A stretch of 64,000 nucleotides of DNA from Rhizobacter sp. SG703. GTDB lineage: Bacteria > Pseudomonadota > Gammaproteobacteria > Burkholderiales > Burkholderiaceae_C. The notes beneath the pieces are model-generated. The model saw nothing but the letters and a program-made list of their open reading frames with translations. It did no database searches and was not told the origin of the DNA. Both the position numbers and the translations under genes were made by a program. The DNA lies in contig NZ_JAAZQK010000010.1 of NCBI RefSeq assembly GCF_012275445.1, forward strand, positions 186,001 to 250,000, written 5' to 3'. Below, one piece after another: positions 56,044 to 64,000 of the stretch (position 1 is the first letter of the stretch; each line of letters begins with the position of its first letter).

Positions 56044-56220
56044 ATGGCTCCGCGCACCGAACACCTGATGGTCCGCCCGACGACGACGCCGAGCGTGACG
56101 CGCATCACACCGCAGGCCGGCAACAGCACCGACCGCTCGTTCAAGGTCCTGCAGTCCAGAAGCGCTCCGGCGCAGCTGTCGTTGTTTCCGCCGCCCGGCA
56201 GCGTCCGCGCCGCGCGTTGA
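56044..56220 (+). CDS. Small ORF of unknown function (58 aa), sigma-54 unit
   Basis: Not recognised. AGGGGG precedes ATG 56044 by 7 bp. The peptide begins MAPRTEHLMVRPTTTPSVTR and ends SLFPPPGSVRAAR; it is basic, Thr/Pro/Ser-rich and has no membrane segment. Most third codon positions are G or C, like real genes of this genome. Both small ORFs contain an MV..RP motif. The stop is 24 bp upstream of a strong terminator. Confidence 0.45.
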   Translation: MAPRTEHLMVRPTTTPSVTRITPQAGNSTDRSFKVLQSRSAPAQLSLFPPPGSVRAAR

Positions 56221-56244
56221 TTTCTCGACGTATGTGACGTCCAA

Positions 56245-56313
56245 GGGGGAACGGGCAAGCCGGGGTGGATGAGAGCGAGCCCCCGGCACCTGTCCCGTTT
56301 CCCCTCTTTTTTT
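56245..56313 (+). terminator. Strong intrinsic terminator of the small-ORF unit
   Basis: The arm GGGGGAACGGG with CCGGGG pairs with CCCCGG and CCCGTTTCCCC across a 15-base loop, and is followed at once by CTCTTTTTTT. The stem is long and GC-rich with few mismatches, typical of a Rho-independent terminator. It separates the small ORFs from the nucleobase permease, which must have its own promoter in 56314-56454. Confidence 0.85.
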
Positions 56314-56454
56314 CACATTCGTCCCGCGTTCCTCCGCCACCCGGGCGGTGCCGACCATCGGTGCCGGCCCGGGTGACTCGCTTCTGCCGCGCTCCTACAC
56401 TGCGTCGCGCACCGCCCCGGGTGCGCATGACCAGAAGAACCGAGGAGCCAAGCG

Positions 56455-57738
56455 ATGTCCCTTCCCACCTGGCGCGTCAGAAGTGCCCAACCCGGCGTGG
56501 TCGTCGCGCCCGATGAGCGCCTGCCCTGGCCGCAGACCTTCGCGATGGGCGTGCAGCACGTGATCGCGATGTTCGGCGCCACCGTGCTGGCGCCGCTGCT
56601 GATGGGGTTCGACCCGAACGTCGCGATCCTGATGAGCGGCATCGGCACGCTGATCTTCTTCGTCGTCGTCGGCGGCAAGGTGCCGAGCTACCTCGGCTCG
56701 AGCTTCGCCTTCATCGGCGTCGTGATCGCCGCCAGCGGCTACGGCGGCCATGGGCCGAATGCCCACCTCGGCGCGGCGCTCGGCGGCATCGTCGCCTGCG
56801 GCGCCGTCGTGCTGCTGATCGGGCTGGCGGTGACGGCCGCCGGCACCGCGTGGATCGAATCGCTGATGCCGCCGGTCGTCACCGGCGCGGTGGTCGCGGT
56901 GATCGGCCTGAACCTGGCCGGCGTGCCGATCAAGAACATGGCGCCGACGCCGTTCGACGCCTGGATGCAGGCCGTCACGTTCCTGAGCGTCGGGCTGGTC
57001 GCGGTGTACACGCGCGGCATGACGCAGCGCCTGCTGATCCTGGTCGGCCTGCTGGTCGCGAGCGTCGTCTACGCGCTGCTGGCCAACGGCCTCGGGCTGG
57101 GCAAGCCGCTCGACCTGTCGGGCGTCGCCGCGGCCGCCTGGTTCGGGCTGCCCGGCTTCGCGGCGCCGGTGTTCCAGGCCGACGCGATGCTGCTGATCGC
57201 GCCGGTCGCGGTGATCCTGGCGGCCGAGAACCTCGGCCACCTGAAGGCGGTCGGCGCGATGACCGGCAAGCCGCTCGACGCGCTGATGGGCCGCGCCTTC
57301 ATCGGCGACGGCCTCGCGACGATGGTCAGCGGCGCGAGCGGCGGCACCGGCGTGACGACCTATGCCGAGAACATCGGCGTGATGGCCGCGACCAGGATCT
57401 ACTCCACCGCGATGTTCGTGGTGGCCGCGTTGATCGCGATCGTGCTCGGCTTCAGCCCGAAGTTCGGCGCGCTGATCCAGGCCATCCCGCTGGCGGTGAT
57501 GGGTGGCGTCAGCATCGTGGTGTTCGGGCTGATCGCGGTGGCCGGCGCCAAGATCTGGGTCGACAACCGGGTCGACTTCGGCGACAACACCAACTTGATC
57601 GTCGCCGCGGTCACGCTGATCCTCGGCACCGGCGACTACACGCTGAGGTTCGGCGGCCTGACGCTCGGCGGCATCGGCACCGCGACCTTCGGCGCGATCG
57701 CGCTGCACGCGCTGCTGCGGCGCCGGCCCGGCCGTTGA
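56455..57738 (+). CDS. Nucleobase:cation symporter-2 (uracil/xanthine permease family)
   Basis: Inner-membrane proton symporter of 427 aa with 14 expected helices. Motifs of the UraA/RutG branch are LPWPQTFAMGVQHVIAMFGAT at the N-terminus, PSYLGSSFAFIG near helix 3, and ILAAENLGHLKAV with GGTGVTTYAENIGVMAAT in the middle. The substrate is likely uracil or a related pyrimidine rather than xanthine, based on the UraA-type pattern. GAGGAG precedes the ATG. No rut genes are adjacent. Confidence 0.93.
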   Translation: MSLPTWRVRSAQPGVVVAPDERLPWPQTFAMGVQHVIAMFGATVLAPLLMGFDPNVAILMSGIGTLIFFVVVGGKVPSYLGSSFAFIGVVIAASGYGGHGPNAHLGAALGGIVACGAVVLLIGLAVTAAGTAWIESLMPPVVTGAVVAVIGLNLAGVPIKNMAPTPFDAWMQAVTFLSVGLVAVYTRGMTQRLLILVGLLVASVVYALLANGLGLGKPLDLSGVAAAAWFGLPGFAAPVFQADAMLLIAPVAVILAAENLGHLKAVGAMTGKPLDALMGRAFIGDGLATMVSGASGGTGVTTYAENIGVMAATRIYSTAMFVVAALIAIVLGFSPKFGALIQAIPLAVMGGVSIVVFGLIAVAGAKIWVDNRVDFGDNTNLIVAAVTLILGTGDYTLRFGGLTLGGIGTATFGAIALHALLRRRPGR

Positions 57739-57849
57739 GCGGCCGGCGCGCCCGTCGGTGCATGCGACGATGGTGCGCGGCCAGTCGGCGTGAGATGCTG
57801 CCGCAGCGGTCGTGCCTCAGGTCCGCCCCTTGCTGGTCGATATCCACCG

Positions 57850-59946
57850 ATGCGTCCGATTTCGCGTGTTCCCGCGGCACTTCCTGTGCGCCCCACTCGC
57901 CCAAGCCTGCGCCTGAGCTGGGTGCTGCTGGCCGCATTGGCGTGCGGCGGCGTACGCGCCGCGCCGGCCTCGGGAGCGGCCTCCGCATCGCCGTCGATGG
58001 CCGCATCGGCCGCCGCATCCGACACCGGCGTGGCCGCCGAGCTGGCCGATTTCGAATCGACCGGCCGCGCCCATCCATCCGACACCGCGGCCGCGCTGCG
58101 CACGCGCGTCGGCACGCTCGCGGCCGGCAGCGCCGACTGGATCGACGCGTTGACGCTGCAGGGCCTGATGCACACCGAGGCGTCGGAGTTCGAGGCCGCG
58201 TCCGATTGCGCCCGCCGGTTGCGCGAGCAGTCGACGCCCGCCACCGAGGCCGCGGCGCGGCTGATCCAGGCCAGCATGATGCTGAAAAGCGGTGATGCGC
58301 GCGAGGCCGACAAGCTGCTGACCGCCGCCGCCGCGCAGTTGCCCGCGGCGACACCGGCCACCAGCCGGCTGCGCTTCCTGGCCGCGCATTCGAAGGCCCT
58401 GCAGCGCGCCGGCAAGCTCGACGACGCGGTGCGGCTGCACCTGCGGGAGATCGACCTCGCCGACCACCTCGGCATCGCCTGGCGCCGTGCCGAGGCCCGC
58501 ACGCGTGCCGCCTACTCGCTCTACAAGGCGCAGCAGCCGGAGCGGGCGCGCAGCACCAATGCCGAGGCGCTGGCGATCGCGACCGCAGCCGACGACAAGA
58601 TCTCGCTGGCCCGGGTGCACAACATCCAGGGCATCCTGCTCGACGGACCGGGCGAGGTCGCGGCCGAGCTGCATTCGATGCAGTCGGCGATCAACTACGC
58701 CCACGAGGCCGGCGCCAAGCTCGACGAAGCGCTGCTGCTGGCCAACATGTCGGACTTCTTCCTGCAGCGCGGCGACTATCGCACCGCACTGCGCCGCGCG
58801 CAGGAGGCGCTGCCGCTGACGCGCGAGGTGCGCGACACCAGCAGCGAGATCATCGCGCTGTGGAACATGGGGCTGGCCCACATCGGGCTGGGCGAGGTGG
58901 CCGAAGGCAAGCGGCACGTCGGGCTCGCGCTGTCGATGGCCGAGCACCGCGGCGACGCGCCGCTGGTGTCCGACGTGCTGCTGGAGTTCGGCACCGCGCT
59001 CGAGAAGGCCGGCGACGCGGCCGGCGCGGTGCAGGCGCTGCACCGGCACCGCTCGATCGCCGACAAGCTGGTGCAGCGCGACCAGCAGAAGGCCATCCTC
59101 GAGCTGCAGGAGCAGTTCGACAGCGACCGCCGCACCCGCGCGCTCGCGCTGCTGAACAGCGACAACGCGATCAAGGGCTCGCAGCTGCAGCGCCGCGACC
59201 TGCAACAGCGGCTGTGGTGGCTGCTGGCGGCGACCTTCGTGCTGTCGTTCGCGGTGGTGCTGCTGATGATGCGCCGCGTGCGCCGCACCAACCAGGCGCT
59301 GGCGCACAGCAACGCGCAGCTGAAGGTGCAGAGCGAGCGCGACCCGCTCACCGGCCTGGCGAACCGGCGCTATTTCCAGGCGGCGATGAAGCGGATGTCG
59401 GTCGACGGCCAGCTGGCCGGCACGGTGTACCTGCTCGACATCGACCACTTCAAGCGCATCAACGACGAGCACGGCCATGCGGCCGGCGATGCGGTGCTGG
59501 TCGCGATGGCGCAGCGGCTGGCCGATGCGCTGCGCGAGCCCGACCTGGTGGTGCGCTGGGGCGGCGAGGAGTTCCTGGTGGTGGTGCAGTCGCTGTCGCG
59601 CGAGCAGGTCGACGCACTGGCCCAGCGGCTGCTCGACGCGGTCGCGCAGGCGCCGGTCGCGTGGCAGGGCCGCGAGATCGCGGTCACCGGCTCGATCGGC
59701 TATGCGAGTTTCCCGATCGAGCCGACCGGGCTGGCGGTCGCGTGGGAGCCGGCGATCAACCTGGTCGATACCGCCCTCTACCTGGCGAAGGCGCACGGCC
59801 GCAACCGGGCCTATGGCGTCGGGCTGATGCATGCGCAGACGGTGCAGGGGCTGCAGGCGATCGCCGCGTCGCTGGAGTCCGCCTGGCGCGACGGGCAGGT
59901 CACGCTGACGCTGCTGCGCGGGCCGGTGCGCGAGGGCCGCGCATGA
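57850..59946 (+). CDS. Diguanylate cyclase with periplasmic TPR-like sensor (copy 1)
   Basis: A 698-aa membrane protein that makes cyclic di-GMP. A signal peptide or anchor (LRLSWVLLAALACGGVRAAP) is followed by about 400 residues of helical TPR-type repeats, a coiled linker (KAILELQEQFDSDRRTRAL), a TM segment near 455-475 and a GGDEF domain with intact GGEEF near residue 570. The RxxD feedback site (REPD) stands five residues upstream. Start ATG 57850. Its stop overlaps the start of copy 2 (ATGA); the two are paralogues. Confidence 0.94.
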   Translation: MRPISRVPAALPVRPTRPSLRLSWVLLAALACGGVRAAPASGAASASPSMAASAAASDTGVAAELADFESTGRAHPSDTAAALRTRVGTLAAGSADWIDALTLQGLMHTEASEFEAASDCARRLREQSTPATEAAARLIQASMMLKSGDAREADKLLTAAAAQLPAATPATSRLRFLAAHSKALQRAGKLDDAVRLHLREIDLADHLGIAWRRAEARTRAAYSLYKAQQPERARSTNAEALAIATAADDKISLARVHNIQGILLDGPGEVAAELHSMQSAINYAHEAGAKLDEALLLANMSDFFLQRGDYRTALRRAQEALPLTREVRDTSSEIIALWNMGLAHIGLGEVAEGKRHVGLALSMAEHRGDAPLVSDVLLEFGTALEKAGDAAGAVQALHRHRSIADKLVQRDQQKAILELQEQFDSDRRTRALALLNSDNAIKGSQLQRRDLQQRLWWLLAATFVLSFAVVLLMMRRVRRTNQALAHSNAQLKVQSERDPLTGLANRRYFQAAMKRMSVDGQLAGTVYLLDIDHFKRINDEHGHAAGDAVLVAMAQRLADALREPDLVVRWGGEEFLVVVQSLSREQVDALAQRLLDAVAQAPVAWQGREIAVTGSIGYASFPIEPTGLAVAWEPAINLVDTALYLAKAHGRNRAYGVGLMHAQTVQGLQAIAASLESAWRDGQVTLTLLRGPVREGRA

Positions 59947-62054
59947 GGGCGTTGCGCGATTCGTCCGGACCGAGCTTGTCCTTCGACAGGCTCAGGGCGA
60001 ACGGTGTGTTGCTGCTGCTCGCAGCAACCTGCGCCGGCCCGGCCGCCGCCGGCGTCATCGAGCAATCGGACCGCCTGGTGCGCCAGGGCTACGACCGCCC
60101 GGAGCCGGCGCTGCAGGCGCTGCTGCAGCTGCAGCGCGAGCAGGAGGCGCTGACGCCGCGGCCGGCGCAGACGGTGCGCCGGCTGCAGCTCGCGCGCGCG
60201 ATCGTGCTGGCGCAGAACGGCCGCGTCGCCGAAGCCGGCATGCTGGCCGAAGAGTTGCGCACCGGCACGGCGGGCAGCGAACCCGACGAGGCCGACGGCA
60301 CCGCGCGGGCCAACCTGGTGCGCGCGCTGGTGGCCGAGAACGACGGCCAGCTCGACGTGGCGGCCGCGCTCGCGCAGGCCGCGGTGCCGGTGCTGCAGCA
60401 AGGCTGCCCGGGGCCGGACGGCGCGCCATCGACGACCTCGGCCGATTGCGACTACCGCGCCGCGTGGCGCGCGCTGCAGGTGATCGAGCGCCATGCGCAA
60501 AGCCGCGCGCTGTGGGCCGAGGGCGCGCGCCACCTGCGCATCGCCGCGCAACTGGCAGAGGCGCAGCACGACAGCTACCGCCAGGCGCTGGTGCTGGGCC
60601 TGCTGGCGCTCGACATCGCGCGCCAGGGCGACATGCCCGGCGCGATGCGCACGCTGCAACAGGCACAGCGCGTCGCGGCCCCGCTCGACGACCCGGACGT
60701 CCAGGTGCGGCTGCGGCTGCACGAAGCCCGGCTGGCCGACATGCGCGGCGAGCACCAGCAGTCGCTGCGGCTGGCCGAAGACGCCTTGCCGATCGCCCGC
60801 AAGGCCGATTCGCCGCGCCTCGAATCGTTGCTGAACGCCAACCTCAGCGACCTGTACGCGCGGCAGAACCGCCCGGCCGACGCGCTGCGCGCCGCCGAGG
60901 CCGCGCTGCCGGTGGTGCGCCGCCACGGCGACCAGCGTGCCGAGCGGGTGCTGATCAACAACGCCGGTCTCGCGAAGATCGGCCTCGGCCGCATCGCCGA
61001 AGGCAAGCTCGACCTGGCGCGCCTGGCCGAGCTGTGGCAGCGCAGCGGCGCGCCGGGCAGCGAAGCGCAGTCGCTGCGCGAGTTCGGCGAGGCGCTGGCG
61101 GCGGCCGGCGATGCGCGCGGCGCGCTGGAGCTGTTCCACCGCGAACGCAAGCTCAGCGCCGAAGTGATGAAGGCCAACCGCGCCGCGGCGCTGAAGGACG
61201 TGCAGCAGCGCTACGACACCGAGAGCAAGCAGCGCGAGATCGAGCTGGTGAGCCGCGACAACGCGCTGAAGACCGCTGCGCTCGCGAACCGCGAACTGCA
61301 GCAGCGGGTGTGGGCGCTGATGGCGGCGGTGATGGCGCTGTCGGTCGGCGTCGCGGCGCTGCTGTACCTGCGGGTGCGCGAGATCAACCGCCGGCTGCAG
61401 GCGAGCCACGCCAACCTGCGGCTGCAGAGCGAACGCGATCCGCTGACCGGGTTGTCCAACCGCCGCCAGTTCCAGGCCGCGATGGCGCGCGGCGGCGAGC
61501 GGGGCGTCGAAGGCGCGCTGCTGCTGGTCGACATCGACCACTTCAAGCATGTGAACGACGGCCATGGGCATTCGGTGGGCGATGCGGTGCTGGTCGAGGT
61601 CGCGCGGCGGCTGGCCGGCTGCGTGCGCGAGAACGACCTGGTGGTGCGCTGGGGCGGCGAGGAGTTCCTGATCCTCGCGCCCGCGGTCAGCGCCGAGCAG
61701 GCCGAGCAGCTGGCCGCGCGCGTGCTGGAGCAGATCGGCCGCGAGCCGGTCGACAGCGGCACCGGTGGCGGCAGCGAAGACGTGTTGCGCGTCACCGCAT
61801 CGATCGGCTACGCGCGTTTCCCGCTGCCGCCCGACGACCTGCCGGTGCCGTGGGAGCAGGCGGTCAACCTGGCCGACATGGCGCTCTACACCGCGAAGGG
61901 CCAGGGCCGCAACCGCGCGATCGGCGTGATCGGCGCGCAGCTGCGCTCGGCCGACGAACTGAAGGCGATCGAGAACGACTTCGACAGCGCGTGGCGCGAC
62001 GGCCGCGTGCGCCTGCACGAGCAGCCCGGCCCGCAACCCGACCTCTTTTCGTAG
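59943..62054 (+). CDS. Diguanylate cyclase with periplasmic TPR-like sensor (copy 2)
   Basis: Paralogue of the preceding gene with the same layout, 703 aa: N-terminal export signal, TPR-type repeats, TM segment near 455-475 and GGEEF near residue 570, with RxxD as RENDLVVRWGGEEF. The export signal is odd: an interspersed repeat lies within it, so the N-terminus reads PSLSFDRLRANGVLLLLAAT. ATG 59943 overlaps the previous stop. The TAG stop is the first TAG of a REP-like element. Confidence 0.93.
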   Translation: MRALRDSSGPSLSFDRLRANGVLLLLAATCAGPAAAGVIEQSDRLVRQGYDRPEPALQALLQLQREQEALTPRPAQTVRRLQLARAIVLAQNGRVAEAGMLAEELRTGTAGSEPDEADGTARANLVRALVAENDGQLDVAAALAQAAVPVLQQGCPGPDGAPSTTSADCDYRAAWRALQVIERHAQSRALWAEGARHLRIAAQLAEAQHDSYRQALVLGLLALDIARQGDMPGAMRTLQQAQRVAAPLDDPDVQVRLRLHEARLADMRGEHQQSLRLAEDALPIARKADSPRLESLLNANLSDLYARQNRPADALRAAEAALPVVRRHGDQRAERVLINNAGLAKIGLGRIAEGKLDLARLAELWQRSGAPGSEAQSLREFGEALAAAGDARGALELFHRERKLSAEVMKANRAAALKDVQQRYDTESKQREIELVSRDNALKTAALANRELQQRVWALMAAVMALSVGVAALLYLRVREINRRLQASHANLRLQSERDPLTGLSNRRQFQAAMARGGERGVEGALLLVDIDHFKHVNDGHGHSVGDAVLVEVARRLAGCVRENDLVVRWGGEEFLILAPAVSAEQAEQLAARVLEQIGREPVDSGTGGGSEDVLRVTASIGYARFPLPPDDLPVPWEQAVNLADMALYTAKGQGRNRAIGVIGAQLRSADELKAIENDFDSAWRDGRVRLHEQPGPQPDLFS
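59972..60004. repeat. Interspersed FDRLRANG-type repeat inside the signal sequence of cyclase copy 2
   Basis: The repeat has GAGCTTGTCCTT, then CGACAGGCTC pairing with the first part, then AGGGCGAACGG. Translated in this frame it gives the SFDRLRANG peptide. I know this from many betaproteobacterial and other genomes, where it lies scattered between genes and is read as FDRLR(A/T)NG when it falls in a frame. Related pieces are at 4610-4672 and 51812-51824. Confidence 0.8.
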
Positions 62055-62101
62055 CCCGGATGCCCAACGGGATCAGTGGAATCCCCCCGGATTGGCATCG
62101 G
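62051..62101. repeat. REP-like element starting at the cyclase copy 2 stop codon
   Basis: Begins GTAGCCCGGATGCCC, with TAG as the stop of the cyclase gene, and ends CCCCCCGGATTGGCATC, closely matching the ends of the element at 16079-16144. Its 3' part overlaps the end of the convergent hybrid kinase gene, whose last codons (NPGGFH) are therefore partly encoded by the repeat. Confidence 0.65.
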
Positions 62102-64000
62102 CGCCACGTTGCTCGTCCAGGCAGCGCAGCAACTGCGCCACGTTGACCGGCTTCGTCAGGTAGCCGATGAAGCCGGCCGCGCGCGCCGCCTCGGCCTGTT
62201 CCGGCGTCGCATCGGCCGACAACGCGATGCGCGGGCAGCCGAGCGCCGCATCGAGCTGGCGCGACACCTCGACGCCGCTCATGTCGCCCAGGTGCATGTC
62301 GAGCAGCAGCAGGTCGGGCCGGTGCTGCAGCCCCATCTCGACCGCCTGGCGCCCGTTGGCGGCCACCAGCAGCCGGCAGTCGGGCCGCATCTTCATCACC
62401 TGGCGCACCAGTTCGACGTTCATCGGGTTGTCTTCGGCATACAGCACCGTGTACGGCGCGGCCGGCGTCGCGGCGTCGACCGGGTCGGCCGGCATGAAGC
62501 CAGGCCCGGCGCCGCCGTCCACCGTGGCCACCGGCACCCACGGCAGGCTCGCGGTGAAGACGCTGCCGACGCCCGGCTCGCTCTCGACCGACAGCCGGCC
62601 GTTCATCAGCTGCACCAGGCGCTGCGTGATCACCAGGCCGATGCCGGTGCCCTCGACCCCGCTGCGCTCGGCGCCGAGCCGGTTGAACGGCTCGAACAGG
62701 TGCGCCGCCTGCGCGGCGGTGAGCCCCACGCCGGTGTCGCGCACCTGCAGGTGCACCAGGCCGACGCCCTCGTCGGCCGGCCAGCGCAGCACCACCTGGC
62801 CGCCGCGGCGGTTGTACTTGATCGCGTTGCTCAGCAGGTTGACCAGCACTTGGCGCAGCCGCAGGTGGTCGGCCAGCACGCAGGTGCGCGGGTCGGCCGA
62901 ATGCGGCGCGGCGCGGTCGATCAGCAGCTGCACGCCGGCCTCGGCTGCGGCCGGCGCGACCATCGCGAGCGCCTCGTCGACGACCCGGCGCAGCACCACG
63001 CTGCCCGACAGCAACGCGACGCCGCCGCTCTCGATGCGCGACAGGTCGAGCACGTCGTTGATCATCGCGAGCAGGTGCGTGCCGGCCTGCGTGATGTGCC
63101 GCACCCGCGCCTGCTGCGCGGCATTCAGCGGCTGCTGGGTATCGAGCTCGAGCAGCTGCGCGAAGCCGAGCACCGCATTCAGCGGCGTGCGCAGCTCGTG
63201 GCTCATGCGCGACAGGAACTCGGTCTTCGCGGCGTTCGCGCGCTGCGCCGATTCGGCCGCCAGCACCGCTTCCTCGACCCGCTTGCGCTCGGTGATGTCG
63301 ATCATCAGCCCGCGCAGCAGCCGGCGGCCGCCCTCGGGACGGAACACCGTGACCCAGCTGCTCATCCAGCGCACGCTGCGGTCGGCCGCGTAGAAGCGGT
63401 ACTCGATCGCACTGACCGAGCCGGTGAGCTGCGAATCGGCCACCTCGCGCAGCGCGCGGTCGCGGTCGTCCGGGTGCAGGTGCAGCGCCCAGAAGCGCGG
63501 CTGCATCCAGTCGGCCAGCGGGTAGCCCAGGAGCTGCTTGGCCTTGTCGCTGACGAAGGTGAAGCTCTCGGTGCGCGGGTCGCCTTCCCAGAAGATGCCG
63601 TCGACCGAGTTCAGCAGGTCGACGAAGCGCTGGCGGCTCGCGCGCAGTTCGGACTCGGCCTGCTTGCGCTCGGTGATGTCCTGCACCACGCCGATCAGGT
63701 AGTCGGGATGGCCGTCGGGCTTGCGCACCAGCGTCACGTTGAGGGTCGCCCAGACGACGCGGCCGTCGGCATGCAGGTAGCGCTTGTCGGCCCGGTAGCG
63801 CGGGATCTCGCCGGCGAGCAGCTGGCGGCGACGGCGGCGCTCGCCGGCCAGGTCCTCGGGGTGCGTGACGTCTTCGGTGCTGAGCGCGAGCAGCTCGGCG
63901 CGGCTGCGCCCGAGCATGTCGCACAGCTGCTGGTTCAGGAACAGCGGGAAGCCGTCGAGCCCGATCTGCACGATGCCGGCGCCGGCCATCTCGAGCACCG
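62073..64000 (-). CDS. Hybrid sensor histidine kinase, PAS-PAS-HisKA-HATPase-REC, 5' end outside window
   Basis: At least 642 aa; the frame is open to the right edge (the first visible residues VLEMAGAGIVQIG are inside a PAS domain), so the start is beyond the window. Two PAS/PAC units end in VVQDITERKQAE and MIDITERKRVEE. HisKA has FLSRMSHELRTPLNAV; the ATPase domain has LVNLLSNAIKYNRRGG, DTGVGL and GTGIGLVITQRLV. The C-terminal receiver has LYAEDNPMNVELV, phospho-Asp in LLLLDMHLGDMSG and lysine in YLTKPVN. No membrane segment is seen in the available part. The last codons overlap a REP-like element. Confidence 0.94.
   Translation of the reverse strand, partial: VLEMAGAGIVQIGLDGFPLFLNQQLCDMLGRSRAELLALSTEDVTHPEDLAGERRRRRQLLAGEIPRYRADKRYLHADGRVVWATLNVTLVRKPDGHPDYLIGVVQDITERKQAESELRASRQRFVDLLNSVDGIFWEGDPRTESFTFVSDKAKQLLGYPLADWMQPRFWALHLHPDDRDRALREVADSQLTGSVSAIEYRFYAADRSVRWMSSWVTVFRPEGGRRLLRGLMIDITERKRVEEAVLAAESAQRANAAKTEFLSRMSHELRTPLNAVLGFAQLLELDTQQPLNAAQQARVRHITQAGTHLLAMINDVLDLSRIESGGVALLSGSVVLRRVVDEALAMVAPAAAEAGVQLLIDRAAPHSADPRTCVLADHLRLRQVLVNLLSNAIKYNRRGGQVVLRWPADEGVGLVHLQVRDTGVGLTAAQAAHLFEPFNRLGAERSGVEGTGIGLVITQRLVQLMNGRLSVESEPGVGSVFTASLPWVPVATVDGGAGPGFMPADPVDAATPAAPYTVLYAEDNPMNVELVRQVMKMRPDCRLLVAANGRQAVEMGLQHRPDLLLLDMHLGDMSGVEVSRQLDAALGCPRIALSADATPEQAEAARAAGFIGYLTKPVNVAQLLRCLDEQRGADANPGGFH

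Overview
The window is a continuous, GC-rich piece of chromosome, almost entirely coding. Gene content and order point to a betaproteobacterium of the order Burkholderiales, probably the Rubrivivax/Leptothrix/Piscinibacter group. Supporting signs are recA-recX, mreBCD-mrdA-rodA running divergently from gatCAB, pyrE divergent from xth, and a short interspersed repeat that encodes FDRLRANG when read through. I see no tRNA, rRNA, CRISPR array, prophage or insertion sequence. The genus is inference.

Layout, left: 1-1.9 kb is the end of a sugar-type ABC importer (permease cut by the window edge, MalK-like ATPase). 1.9-4.4 kb on the minus strand has a LysE exporter, a tiny secreted protein, a GNAT acetyltransferase, an ADP-ribosylglycohydrolase and an XRE regulator. 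4.7-8.7 kb is an RNA-flavoured block: a SUV3-like RNA helicase, ProQ and an unknown protein overlapping ProQ. Then come serA, a SugE-type exporter, a 47-residue basic protein, recX-recA with a LexA box, a two-component system split by a GC-rich palindromic element, a patatin-like lipase, a MATE pump, an AraC/GyrI regulator and a 3-hydroxyisobutyrate dehydrogenase-like enzyme. 19.6-25.4 kb is the rod-shape operon mreB-mreC-mreD-mrdA-rodA, with a strong terminator between mreB and mreC. 25.6-28.9 kb is gatCAB.

Middle: a DUF4124 protein, pyrE and xth (divergent, 12 bp apart), an outer-membrane barrel protein, a carboxylesterase, and a LuxR-type plus Crp/Fnr-type regulator pair. 34.2-39.7 kb is a six-gene minus-strand run: M14 murein-amidase-like peptidase, DinB-family protein, ECF sigma factor, anti-sigma factor, AmpG-like muropeptide permease and M48 protease. 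It looks like an envelope-stress and murein-recycling unit. 40.3-51.8 kb is a large peptide-type ABC system: three tandem paralogous binding proteins followed by acetoacetyl-CoA synthetase on the minus strand, and two permeases plus a fused double ATPase on the plus strand, around a 305-bp control region with a possible sigma-54 promoter.

Right: a sensor kinase, then a TetR regulator, a 38-residue membrane peptide and an alpha/beta hydrolase controlled by two matching 22-bp palindromes. Next is a roughly 600-bp unit with a sigma-54-like promoter, two unrecognised small ORFs and a strong terminator, upstream of a nucleobase permease. The window ends with two tandem TPR-TM-GGDEF diguanylate cyclases and a hybrid PAS sensor kinase cut by the right edge.

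The best candidates for something undescribed are the sigma-54/small-ORF/terminator unit (55.7-56.3 kb), the TetR/38-aa peptide/hydrolase circuit (53.8-55.5 kb), the three-binding-protein ABC/acetoacetyl-CoA ligase cluster, and short mobile repeats that have supplied stop codons or rewritten a signal peptide. All functions are inferred from sequence features recognised by eye; no database search was run.
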